Under the pieces are notes generated by a model that was not told the origin of the DNA, did no database searches, and saw nothing but the letters and a program-made list of their open reading frames with translations. A stretch of DNA of 64,000 nucleotides, taken from the NCBI GenBank assembly GCA_905250115.1, contig CAJNOI010000112.1:169836-233835 (forward strand), in the 5' to 3' direction. This DNA is from Adineta steineri. Lineage: Eukaryota > Rotifera > Eurotatoria > Adinetida > Adinetidae. The first letter of the stretch is position 1. Each line of letters begins with the position of its first letter. Positions 1-11,300 of this stretch are shown in pieces. The position numbers were made by a program, and so were the translations under genes.

Positions 1-2
1 AC

Positions 3-86
3 TGTGTTCTTTTGTAAGACTTCACCAAGAGCTTGTGCACCTTTATCTCCGATTTTATTACGTTCGACGCGAAGGTCTTTGAGTGC
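3..86 (-). CDS. LRR exon (NLRC3-like), partial gene at window edge
   Basis: One exon of exactly 84 nt on the minus strand, with an acceptor (…catacag) just above position 86 and a GT donor at 2-1. It translates to one 28-residue ribonuclease-inhibitor-type leucine-rich repeat with the core L-x-V-E-R-N-K-I-G-D-K-G-A-Q-A-L. Length and phase match the ten-exon LRR gene at 29-32 kb, where each repeat is also one 84-nt exon. The gene continues outside the window. It could be the next exon of the N-terminal LRR-like exon at 2749-2915, but nothing links them directly. Confidence 0.7.
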
Positions 87-2748
87 CTGTATGAAATAAG
101 AAAGATGCAGATGAGAGAAATGCATAGAACGGTGTTTTGTCTCACTCCATTCTTTCTATTTCGACACAGAAAACAAGATTTGATGCGTTCTTAAATTACT
201 GAGAATCGTTTTTTCGTGTGAAAAGTCTAAACCTGAGTTGATAAAGGATTGGATAAAAAGTTTATGCATCAACTGAGCATTTAACAATTAGTAAAATTCT
301 TATTTTATTTGTTACACCGTCTTTTTATGAAGGTAGACACTAGAAGTTTGCTGCGGATGATTTTAGTAGAACTTTTCTGAGATTGATGGATTATTTACAT
401 TTGGAATTTTTATGTTTAGTCATATAAGAAGTTTGGAAAAGTGAGACGCGTATTCATCGAGATAGTAGCCTTAGAAGAGAAGAATAATTTTTCACTAGTG
501 ATTAATTTATTTGTAGTTGACAGAATAATAATAAGTAGTAAGGGAGTTCGCTGAAGTTATAGATGTCAAAGGTTACAAACATCAACACTGCTGAAAAATT
601 GTATATGATGAATGAAAAATTACGTGGATATCGTGTTTCGAGAAATTGTATTGTTTATTGTTTGAAATTAGTGATGTTAAAATCAAGATAGCAGAGGGCT
701 AGAAATATTTAGTTAACATTATTGATGCAGTAAGAAAGAAAAAATTTTGTTTTAAACTTTTCTGATTGTTACTAATACATCATACAATGATTGACCATCG
801 AAGTACACAGAAATTAATTCGAGAAAGGGAGTATTTTCAATATATACAGAAAAAAGGAAAGAGAAGTTGTTTGATCGATTATTAATGAACTTCTGATGAA
901 ACTATCGATCTTCTCAAGCAGAAATGAGCTTTTAATAGAGAAATTAAAAGATTTGCACAAAGCAAGCGAAGAATATGTGTCAGATAACATAATCATTGAA
1001 CAATTAGGGTTATTTAACTGAATTGAAGTTCATCAAACTGACTTCTTTGTCAAATCAAAATAAATTGTTGAAAAAAAATGAAAAGTTATTAGAATTCAAC
1101 GGACACTTGTTAAGATGACAAGCAACAATAATTACAGAAATTCAATATCAACTTTTTCTCAAACTACTCATTGACTTGTTTACCTAAGATATACATCTAA
1201 ATTAAAAGTATGTATGATAATCTGTTTGAATGAACTTCATTTTTGTCAGTTATTTTAGACACAAATAAAAATCATTTGTACATTATTCAGAAAAATACTT
1301 TAGTGGCATTTTCTTCATCACAAATATTTCGTTTCACATCTTGCTTTCCGAACTGTAGAATAAATGACATATCCGTGAAAAGTGAAAATGTTTTCAATGT
1401 GGAAATCAATTATCGTCAGCTGCAAAGTCTCTGTTTTGCTCAATCAATTGACAAACATGTTCTCATCCATATAAATCTTTTTGTTATTTAAACGAGATTG
1501 AAATGAAATACATCTAGTCGCGATAATCTCCTCACTATTATCAATGAAACATCGATCCTTTTTAAAATATTTTCCCACACATAACAGGTCAGCTTAGCAT
1601 TTTAGTGAAAAGCGAATTTTGTTGATCAATCAAAGTCAGACGAGTTTATTCAAACACTTCTCTGAATGTTTCTAATTATCTATAACAATAGTTGATTTGA
1701 AACAAAAGTCGTTGCCTTTAATAATCTTCATTGATAATATTTCTAAACTTCTACAAAGATCACAGGAATAATGTCGAAAGTATGTTGTTCACCATAACGG
1801 GTATCTCATGCTCTAATAAAGAACTTCTAGTTCTTCGAATGTTCTTTAACATTTGAGAGCCTTCAAGAATTGCTCGTTTTCAAAGCTGTTTCGAGAATGA
1901 AATAGATTTAATTTGATTGTTTTCGATAACTATTTATTATCGGAAGACGAAAAGAAGAAGAAGAATAGTTCTTATGAATTCAATTTAAAAGAAAATCGTG
2001 AAGAAAAGGATATTTTTGCAAAATGACAAGAATTGATTTCTATTATGACTCATGACTTAACCTAAGTTTCTTCAAGAAAATATTAAACGATATCTTGTGG
2101 CAATCGATTAAACCTTTCGTCTAAGCGAAATAGATCTTCAAAACACAAAATTTGTCTTTTCTTTGTACGGAAAACAACACGAGCATTGCTATGAATTCCG
2201 ATCAATTCATTTTTCTTTATATGAAGTACTGTACTTCTATCAAATTAAGATCTCGTTCAATACCTTCTTTCATTGTCAGATTTCTTATCTCGATGAAATG
2301 ACTACAGATGGACTTTTCTTGCTTTATTGGATAAGCTTAATTCTTATGATATTTAATGAATCTCAGTCAGTTCATTTATTTATACATTTTAATATGAAGA
2401 TATACGCATGATCGATTTGAAAGAGTTATTGAAGAAGAAGTAAGAACTATAGCGACGTAAAAGCAGAAAAATACATCACAAACACTCTTAACCACTTGAA
2501 GACGGGGTTACTGTTACGAAAATAAAGAAAATTTTCGAAATCTTGAGCGAATTTATTTATTCATTTTAATAAAAAAAATATACAGATCAATTAGGAGTTG
2601 ATTCAAAACTAGAGGTATATATGCGTCTCCCGTCTTCAAGGGGTTAACAGGAGATTTAACAATACTGTTTTGTAGGATAAGATAGACTAGTCACCAGTTC
2701 TTTTCTTTTCCGTCCCACGTATAAAATAAACTTGTCAGTACTCACGGT
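87..2748. other. No gene recognised (possible long intron)
   Basis: AT-rich sequence with only short ORFs in both strands. I found no further LRR exon here on the minus strand, although it lies between two LRR-like exons of the same orientation. It may be an expanded intron or may have lost exons. Confidence 0.4.
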
Positions 2749-2915
2749 ATTATTTTGTAAAAGATAATACGCCACGATAACCATGTCATCATCCGTCAAA
2801 TTTTGCTCAGAGAAGTACACACAGGATACATCTTTTATTTTATCGATAAATTCTTCAAGTTGTTCATTTCTATATGTCGGTGGCTCTGATAAAGCAGTCA
2901 TCGTTGTCTTTGATT
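2749..2915 (-). CDS. N-terminal exon of an LRR-like protein
   Basis: The exon begins after an acceptor (…ctatttag) at about 2916 and ends at a GTGAGT donor (2748-2743). An ATG lies at 2901, with open frame above it. The translation ends in a stretch with an LRR-cap pattern (QNLTDDDMVIVAYYLLQNNT), resembling the stretch that precedes repeats in NLRC3-like LRR proteins. The frame also stays open past the donor to 2656, so an unspliced 81-residue product is possible. No following exon was found before position 86. Function not assigned beyond LRR family resemblance. Confidence 0.45.
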
Positions 2916-4977
2916 CTAAATAGACAAATGTGAAAAATAAGATACATTAGTAGAATTGTATGAATAAATAAAAATTTTATATTTCGTTAGTATACCTAAT
3001 TATTTCTTCAAGTGCGTTTTGAAAACTCAACTAGTTTTAAAGCATATCGAAAATACGTCAGTCGAAAAAAATTAATCTCGTTTTCGACTGAATTTGTTAC
3101 TTTTTCCATATATGAATTATTCTATCGAGAGTGAGTGTGTATGTTAGTGCGGATGTAGATGTTGGTGTGGGTGCAGATGTGATTGTGGAATTGGTGTAAT
3201 TGATTCCGTGTGCGGAACTGATTTCTAAAATGTTCAACATTGCGAAGTACGATGCATTCTCTTTTACTCATGTATGGAACTATTTGTAAAATCGATCGAA
3301 CAGATAGCCTTCTGAGATTCACTTCAGTTTTTCGTTCATTGATAGCGATTCTTGTTTTATCAGACTCGACGATCCTAAGTTTCATTTACTAACACAGCTT
3401 CAATCTTCCTTTCTAATAAACCTACCATCGATTAGATATCGAGCTATTCAAGTATTTCTCTAACTTTCATTGGATGTGTCAGTATTCTTTCTATTTTCAT
3501 CATTACAGTAGCTGTTATGGCATTAACACTTACTTGCGGGAAAAATGAATATAAATGAAATTCAACTGCTTCTTCTGCTACTATTTATTTGTCGTTCAAA
3601 GTGTCGACATTAAAAATTTGTATTAGCATTTTTTTTTCTATTCTCTCTCTTCCTTTTTCTTTCCACTAGTTACAGGCATTCAATCTCCCTAAATCAAACA
3701 AATTCTGCGCATAAAATGTAAATGTAAGAATGAAAAAAACCTGATAAAACTCATTCAAAGAAAAGGAACATCTTTCTCTTCCTTCTCAAAGTGTTTTTTT
3801 TCTTGTTCGCGAGAAAATGCGTTTATGCTTAGATGGTAAGAGAGTCGGCAGTTGTGCTTGTAAATAATTATTTTGTGCTTGCATTAGATTTTATTCTAGT
3901 AGAGAATAACATAAACATTGCCACGCTTTGTATGGCTCTGTTTTTCTCTCATTCATTCCTTCTGCAGAGAATAAAGCCTCTTCTTGCCAACAACCTTCAC
4001 TATATCAAACGCTATGGGTGTTGATTATTCATCAATATCTGTACTCATTTCCATTGTGAGTTTGTTTTTGCTCATGTATTTTCAAATTTTTCTTTTACGT
4101 TTCTCACTCTTACATAAGATTGTATAACATTTATTTTCTATGATCATAGTTTTTTTCAAGGCTTTATTCCAATATCATATGTTGTTATCAAGCATAGAAA
4201 AACTCCATTTGTTTTTTTAATCGACTATTTTTATATGTTTTCAACGCACATTTGACTAATGATATAAATTTCCGTATTCTTGTAGCTTTTGATCCTCCAG
4301 ATGACTTTCATGCATTTAGTATGTCTTTTCTGATAATCGACAAAACCATTTGACAATCATCTTTTATATAAATTATGTAATATTAAAAGTTGTTCTATCA
4401 GTTTCTTTTATATTTTTCAAGCACACAAATGTTCGATAAAAATAGTAAAATTAAAAAACAATGACGAGAGGTAAAGTAATGAAAAATTAAAGAGCCGATC
4501 AACGAGAAATATTAATAAAAATATGGGTGGATGTAGGTCAAAAAGAGATGAATCCACACTCATGCCGTAGTGTGTCTTCCCAAGGTTTTCAAGATTTTTC
4601 ATAACATAGTTAGAATGATAGTCGCCAATTACTGCTTCAATAATTTTCATTAAATGACATTTGAAAAGGCAAATATTTATATCTATGCTAAGTTTTGGAT
4701 GATTTTGTCTATATAAACTTTAGATAATTGTTTGTTTGAAAAAAATATCTATCAAAAAAGGAGTAAGGAATTATTTTTCTTCTCGTTCATGTTAAAAGAC
4801 GAAAAACAATTCGAATTGAAAAAAAATTGTTTTTTTTTCTTTTCTTACTATGCTCTGAGTAAGATAACAAAAGATTGTGCAGAAATAATATTGGTATAGT
4901 TTTCGAAAAATAAAAAGAAGTATAAAATATAAACAACTTTGACTATAACTAAAAAACACTTTCTAGTTCATGTATAT
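2916..4977. other. No gene recognised; GT-rich patch
   Basis: No supported gene. Positions about 3123-3190 hold an irregular GT-rich, six-base-period stretch (gtgagtgtgt…ggtgtgggtg) related to the telomere-like motifs elsewhere in the window. Small ORFs at 3833-4024 (+) and 4417-4650 (-) have no recognisable domain. Confidence 0.4.
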
Positions 4978-5116
4978 CAGAGACGGGATCGGTTCGTATT
5001 TTTCTCGAACCGAACCGAACCGAACCGAACCAAGCCAGAATTTACAACAATCTAACGAATGTATTTAAATATCAAATTTTGAACGAATTGAATGTCTCGA
5101 ACCGGTCCCATCTCTG
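4978..5116. mobile_element. Short MITE-like element with 19-bp TIRs
   Basis: Positions 4978-4996 (cagagacgggatcggttcg) and 5098-5116 are inverted repeats, 17 of 19 matching. The 139-bp element carries a (GAACC)n run at about 5009-5032 next to the left arm. No coding capacity. I could not define a target-site duplication, so the superfamily is unknown. Confidence 0.6.
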
Positions 5117-5500
5117 GATAGTACTTGAGTTTCACTTGACTGCTAAATGTGATGCGAAGCTCGATTTCAAAATAATGATTTTAAGGTTTTCACAACAATA
5201 TCTAGATGATTCATTATCTATGATCAACTGCAGTTTCAGTTGTGAAATAGTTGTTACAGAAAAGTGACGCTTCACTTTTGCATTTCATTTTAATTATCTC
5301 GAAATTTAGAAAAGTTCGATCTTGATATATTAATCTCGCATTCAAATGGGTATTTTCTGATGTTCCATTACTGAGATCATTCCGTCACAAAAAGATCATT
5401 TTGAATGTATACGTCGACAAAAAAAAAGAAAGAAAGAGGAAAAGAAGATTTGCGAAGAACGACGTAAATGCTCTACTTCGCATCGCATTAAAAACGTTCT

Positions 5501-5653
5501 TTTTTGTACGAAGATGTACGACGCTGTACAACGATGTACGACCTCGTATTTTAATGACGTACGTCGTACTTTTACCTTTCCTTTGCGCATCGCACATTTT
5601 TTTGACTATAAAAACACATACAGAATATTACTCCTCTCATTCTCTTTCACAAT
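5501..5653 (+). promoter_or_regulatory. Promoter region of the NmrA-like gene
   Basis: A TATAAAAA box at 5607-5614 lies 40 bp before the ATG at 5654. Upstream, 5511-5570 contains repeated GTACGA/TACGAC words (gatgtacgac twice) and a palindromic TGACGTACGTCG stretch at about 5555-5566, which may be CRE-like sites. The TATA assignment rests on spacing. The repeats are directly visible but their role is unknown. Confidence 0.5.
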
Positions 5654-6719
5654 ATGTCATCAATCAAAGAACGTGTATTTGTCACTGCAGCTACTGGAAA
5701 CATCGGTACTGGTGTTGTGCGTGGTCTTGTTAAACAAGGAATCGATACAACAGCCTATGTACGAGATGAACAAAAAGTCAAAGATCTATTTAAAAAAGAG
5801 CTCACTACTGGTCATCTCAAGTTAGTTGTTGGTAGCTATTCATCTATTGATGTATTCACAAAAGCAATTAAAGGACATACTCGGCTCTTCCTTCTTGTTG
5901 CTGCCCATGGTTTGAAACCATGGTCGATGAGTCAAATCAAAGGAGCTCTTGGTAGAATCGCTTTTGAACAAGGTGTTCGTCAAATTGTTGATCTCTCATC
6001 AGCTTTTGTTAGTAGCTATGGTAAGAAAGGCATCATCGGATATGTACATACAGCAGCTGAAGAAAAGCTATGGGCACTTGCTGATGAAAATCCTGAACAA
6101 CGTTCACTTGTTGTACTTCGTCCTGGAGCGTTCATGACCAATCATTTTAGGGGTGATATTCATACAATCAAGCACCAAAATAAAATTGCCTCTTGTGCAT
6201 CACCTTCATCGAAATCAACTTGGATTGATACAAAAGGTGAGTGGAAACAACGAGAATTTATCAAATATCAAAAATATATTATCAATTAATTATTGACAAG
6301 AAATCTAAAACAGTTTTTGATGTCATGTGATATTTAACAATGATAGATGTTAATATATTTTCTTTTTTTTTTTCTTCATAGATATCTCCGATTGTGCTGC
6401 AGTTGTTTTGAGTGAATCAGTAGAGAAACATGATCGTAATGTCTACGAACTGGGTGGTGAGACATTAACTGAAGAACAACGAGCAGCTGTCTTTTCGAAA
6501 GTACTTGGTAAATCTATCAAGTATGAACAACAATCAATGGAAGACTTCTACAAAGCAAGTATTAGCCACGGCTTGCCTCATTCATTTGTATACCATTTTG
6601 CACTGATGGCTTCAAAAGACATCTGTGACAATCCTACTCCCGAAATAGCTCTTATTATCGGTCGACCATTACGTACACTCAAAGATTGGGTAAATGAAAA
6701 CGTCAAAGCATTTCAATAA
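5654..6719 (+). CDS. NmrA-like NAD(P)-binding protein
   Basis: Two exons, 5654-6236 and 6382-6719, joined across a 145-nt intron (GTGAGT…cttcatag); the split codon gives Asp and the product is 306 residues. The N-terminus has a Rossmann beta strand and the dinucleotide-binding glycine motif TGNIGTG, with YVRD after the second strand, typical of the NmrA/HSCARG atypical short-chain dehydrogenases. Such proteins bind NAD(P) and often act as redox sensors, or as NAD(P)H-quinone oxidoreductases of the YtfG type; the substrate here is unknown. A VLRPGAFMTN segment near residue 155 fits the family. Length is normal and no lesion is seen. It is expected to be cytosolic. Confidence 0.85.
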
Positions 6720-7134
6720 AAAACTGTTATGAAACTACATTTTCTCATATTGTAATCCTTTAATCTTAAAATGAAATAAAATATTAGTTGGATAGTTCCA
6801 TTAGTCGCATAATATGAAGTTTTTAACAGCCATTTCGATCCAATAGACTTCTAATGAAATTGACTATCTTATTTATTTCTGCCAAAATAAATAACTTTGA
6901 ATTCACATGTACTTATAAAGTTCAACAATATATAATTATTTACTCATCAATAAATAAAGAAAAAATAAATCATAAAGTTAGGTGTGGGTGTAAGTATAAC
7001 AGAGACTATAACTAAACCCGCTACCGACTCACACCTTCATCCACACGCCGAAAAAAGTCAGATAGTTGGATGAAAATCGCTGGAAAGAGAAGATCTTTAC
7101 GCTCGAAAACATTACCTAAAATCTAAACTAAATA
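6720..7134. other. Intergenic; GGTGTGGG half-hairpin
   Basis: No gene. 6981-7049 holds an imperfect inverted pair of GT/CA-rich arms (ggtgtgggtgtaag … cacaccttcatccacacgcc), one member of the dispersed telomere-like hairpin family. Confidence 0.4.
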
Positions 7135-8079
7135 CATAGGGGTGTCAAAAAGTTCTCGTAACAGCAGCCTAAAATTTCACCCTCATTGATTTTATTCTTC
7201 ATGCTGGCCTATTCTGGTAATGACACCTGTTATACATTAAAACACCAATACAAAGTTTCATAAGTGTCTATCACGGCAAATTTTTAACGAATTTTTTGAA
7301 CACCTCTGTTTTCAGATGGATAAACTGTGTATACACTCGTATATAAAAACTCGTCTATTATTAGGCTTAACAGTTACACAAATTCATAATGAATTAGCTG
7401 CTGTTTATGGGCCAGATATAGTTTCATATAGTACAGTTACTCGGTAGATTCAACGATTTTTAAATGAGCGAGAGTACTTGGAAGATAATCCTCGAAGTGG
7501 TCGTCCGTTATCCGCCATCATTCAACAGAATATTGATGGAGCTAAAGATCTGGTGAATGATGATCCACATATTATTATTGATTATGTTGCTGCCATCTTA
7601 GATACAGTTATCACATCACTTATTGTAGTGGTTACTCGAAGATATTAGTAAAAAATTTACCTAAGAGAAAATCATCATCAACAGAAGATAGCATAAATTT
7701 GCATTAAAAAAATGCAGTAGTACGCATGGAAAATATTGTCCTCCATTTTAATTATCTTCAAGAAGAAAAAATCAAAGTTATGGCTCATCCACCATATTCA
7801 CCTGACCTTGCACCTTCAGATTTTTGGTTGTTCAATTATCTGAAACGTGCCCTTTATACATGCCCAGATGCAACAAGTCTAGCCAAAATGTTATCCAGGG
7901 AGCTTCATTCAATACTTATTCACGAATACCAAAAGACATTCCAGAAATGGATTGAAAGGATGAAACTCTGTATAGAACATCACGAGGACTACTTCGAACA
8001 TTTACTATAAAAAGATCAGCAAAATGTTTTCTCTATGGATAAATATTTGAAAGTCCGAGAACTTATTGACTGACCTATG
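7135..8079 (+). mobile_element. Internally deleted mariner-like transposon
   Basis: Terminal inverted repeats at 7135-7161 and 8053-8079 share the pattern catagg…gtcaa.aagttctcg and are flanked by TA (7133-7134 and 8080-8081), the Tc1/mariner target duplication. At 945 bp it is shorter than the usual 1.3 kb. The transposase it contains is defective, so the copy is non-autonomous. Confidence 0.85.
7316..8010 (+). pseudogene. Mariner transposase remnant
   Basis: ATG at 7316 opens a typical mariner N-terminal helix-turn-helix region (reading …STVTR, then a TAG at 7445-7447 where the family has Trp, then IQRF…). After about residue 100 the frame is lost. The reading resumes at about 7726 with the C-terminal part containing HPPYSPDLAPSDFWLF, the block that carries the third catalytic Asp of the DD34D triad. 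The middle part with the first two catalytic Asp residues is missing. It is inactive by nonsense mutation and internal deletion. Confidence 0.85.
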
Positions 8080-8319
8080 TATTATAAATAGATTCATACA
8101 ATGGAGAAAAGCGAGATATTCAATCATCAATACATTTGAAAATGTAAAAGAGCGAATTTTTAGATACATTCAAGTTTCTTCGAGAATGAAAACCGTACTA
8201 TTCTATTTTACAGATATCGAATATATGATCAATTTTAAAGATTTATTTCGAAAAAAAGAATTAGAAATCTATTCAGAGTTCATTATAAGAAAATATAAGT
8301 CATTTTCGAAAGATAATAT

Positions 8320-11300
8320 TCAGACTCCAGCTTTTTTTAGTTTTAATAATTCTGCCTGTTGATCGACATAAATCTAGAAATATAATACAATATGATTTGA
8401 AATAGAAATCCATCTGATATTGACATACTTTATCAAATGCTTCTAATAGCTGATCGATTCTGTCGGGAAAATTTTGAATTGGATCAAAATATTGTGAACG
8501 CATTCGACAATCTCGTTCTTCTTGAATTTCTGATTGATTTAATTTTTTCAGACCTAAAATATTAATAGACAACTATATTCTACTAAGATACATCAATCTT
8601 CTCTTCAGTCATACTCTCCTCTACTCGTGAAAAAAATAATTTTGAAAATGAATGGCACACAAGTGAAGTTCTGAAGTCATTTAATCTAATTGACTTGAAT
8701 AAACCAAATAAATCTACATACCTGTCCATCGTAAAAATTTCTTTAACATAAATGATAACATAATTTGATCTTCTTTTTGATTCTCTTTCGCATGATGAAA
8801 GCCATTATTAATTATTGAAAGAAACATATTGAAACAAAAAAAATTAACTAGAAATATAAATAAAGTAAAACAGAAGGGGCCAAGAAAAGCATCAGCTTCA
8901 GTTATTTCTGATGAATCACATTTGATTAATGTCATTTTAAAAAGCATTTGAGCAGTATTTAATAAACTTGAACATAACGAAAGTTTTGATACAAATAATA
9001 AATAAAATAAATTAAGAAATGCCATAAATACAATTGCAAACATTATTAAAAATGAAATCAGTTCCTTTGCACAAGATTTTAATGTTTCGGCGAGCAAAGA
9101 TATTCGTCGATTAAAACGAAATAATTCAATAAATTTAATCGTACTAAAAAAACAACAATAACCAAGAAGAAATGTTAAAATATCATTAACATAAACTGCA
9201 AGTTGTAAATTTATATAAACATATCCGTTGGTTTGTTCAAATAATTGACTTATACGATTCGTTTTTTGAAAACGCCAAAAATAAACTCCAATACTTCCCA
9301 ATGAACAACCAATAATACCCAATTGAATCATTGACCAAAATTGATGAAAATATTTTAATCTTAATTCAAGTAATAATCGAATTTCAATAATCATAAAATA
9401 AATAATAAAAAATATATAGAAAATTGTACAAACTAATTGTAATATTGATGTAAATGCTAAATTTAAAAAACAAAAATTTATTTGTCTTTACAAATAAAAA
9501 CTAAAGAGTGAATTACTGTAAAAATTAATTGGTTCGAAATGAGCTGTTGTATAAACACCACCTGTTGGTAAAAATTCAGCAAGTAAAGTAACTGCAGTTA
9601 ATAATTGAACACTTGGATTATATAATGTTAGTTGAATAAAAACAGCTCTTGTTTTCTCATCAATCCAATCTAATCGATGAAGTGCAGATAAATTTGTTTT
9701 CATATCAGATAATCGACCACGAAATTCATAGACATAACCACCACCTCTATATGTTCCAAATTCACCTACATACGAATATGTATCTAATTCATCACTCGTA
9801 GAATAGTTGAATGCTTTTAGAATCGATGAACTATAGGCTTCATCTTCTATTGTTTCATTTTTCCATCCTGGTTGAAATAGTTGTGTTTCTTCATTAAAAA
9901 AACTATAACTATCTTCACATATTGAAATAATACGTTGATCGGGACATAATTCTGATTTAATACGTAATTGTCTCATTGTTGCCCAACCAATCAATCGACT
10001 AGATTTATCGTTCAAAAATCCATTTAAATATTGTGGAGTATCTCCATTATACCATTGTTGTGCACGAATATTTGAAACAAAACTATTTTCTAACCAGTAC
10101 CAATATTCATCGATTGTATTGATCTAGAAAAACAAAATTTATTTTCGATACATGAAAAGAAGAACAAACATTAGTATAATCAGCAGTCGTTTGTCTTTGA
10201 TTGAGAAAATAAGCTCGTAAATGATTGACTTGAGAAAATAAGCTCGTAAATGATTGACTTGAGAAAAAGTATGTTGTTCACGACTTGAATAAGTTATTAT
10301 GAAAACTAATATGGCAAATATAAAATAAATAATAAATTCTTGAATAATTGCCCACATTTGAATTTCTTTTAAACGTTGATCACGAGCAGAAGCAATTTCA
10401 TTTTCATTAAGACGATTAATACTTTTTCGAGATTGAGAAGAAAATATTGAGCGATACTATAAATGGAAAATTAATTTTTCTATGGAATTCTAAAAGAAAA
10501 CAAACCTCAAGTGAATGAAGATACTCTTCATCATTAGATATATTAAATTCATCATCTTCATTTATATATTCACTTGTTTCTTTATCATCTTTTGAATTTC
10601 GACAAAAGCATATAAAGAATATGGCCAAACATATAATCTTCAATGAGAAAATATTTCAAAAATATAGATTAAAAGTAAGTAGAAAGTATACTTTAATAGG
10701 TTGAGTGAAAATAACTGATGAGAAAAAACCAGTAAGAACAGATGTTAACCATTGTTGAGTTTTGACATCACCAAATTCAATTCCTCGAACAATGATAAAA
10801 AATATTGAAACAGCAATAATTATCATTGAAAGACCATAAGCAATAAATAAACACCACCAAGGAAATGTTATTATAGATTTCTTTTTCTTAATTGCAGGGA
10901 TATCTTCCGAACTACTATAATTAAGAATGTGAGTGTCGATGAATGTATTTAGAAATATATACGAACATTTTTCGAGATGGTTGTATCTTATATAATGCTT
11001 CACGTATCAGTGCAATTTGTCGACGAGGTCGAATACGTCGAAAGAATTGAACAATTAAGAGACTTGGAATTAATGTAAATAATTCGACCATTATACCAAT
11101 TCCAATCTTAAATATAAAAAGATGCTTTCACTAATCAGAAATTGAAAATTTTAGAGACATAGGGGTGTGAGTGTAGTCTATATTTTTCGCTATAAAAATC
11201 AATATATACCTGTTTCGGTGCTATAGAAAAAGGACCAATTGATAAAGCACCACTATGTGTTTCACTTGATGCGTTCGCTTCATTTGATAAATCATAATAC

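Noticed and set aside
4013..4319. Possible small exons (MGVDYSSISVLISI and AFDPPDDFHAF) with donor-like ends
   Set aside because: Short, no family resemblance, and no continuing exons found.
5385..5733. Overlapping ORFs on both strands near the NmrA start
   Set aside because: They cover the promoter repeats and the TATA box; no domain, and the NmrA frame explains the region.
8066..8362. 98-codon plus-strand ORF next to the mariner
   Set aside because: Overlaps the right TIR and the last exon of the polycystin-like gene on the other strand; no recognisable domain.
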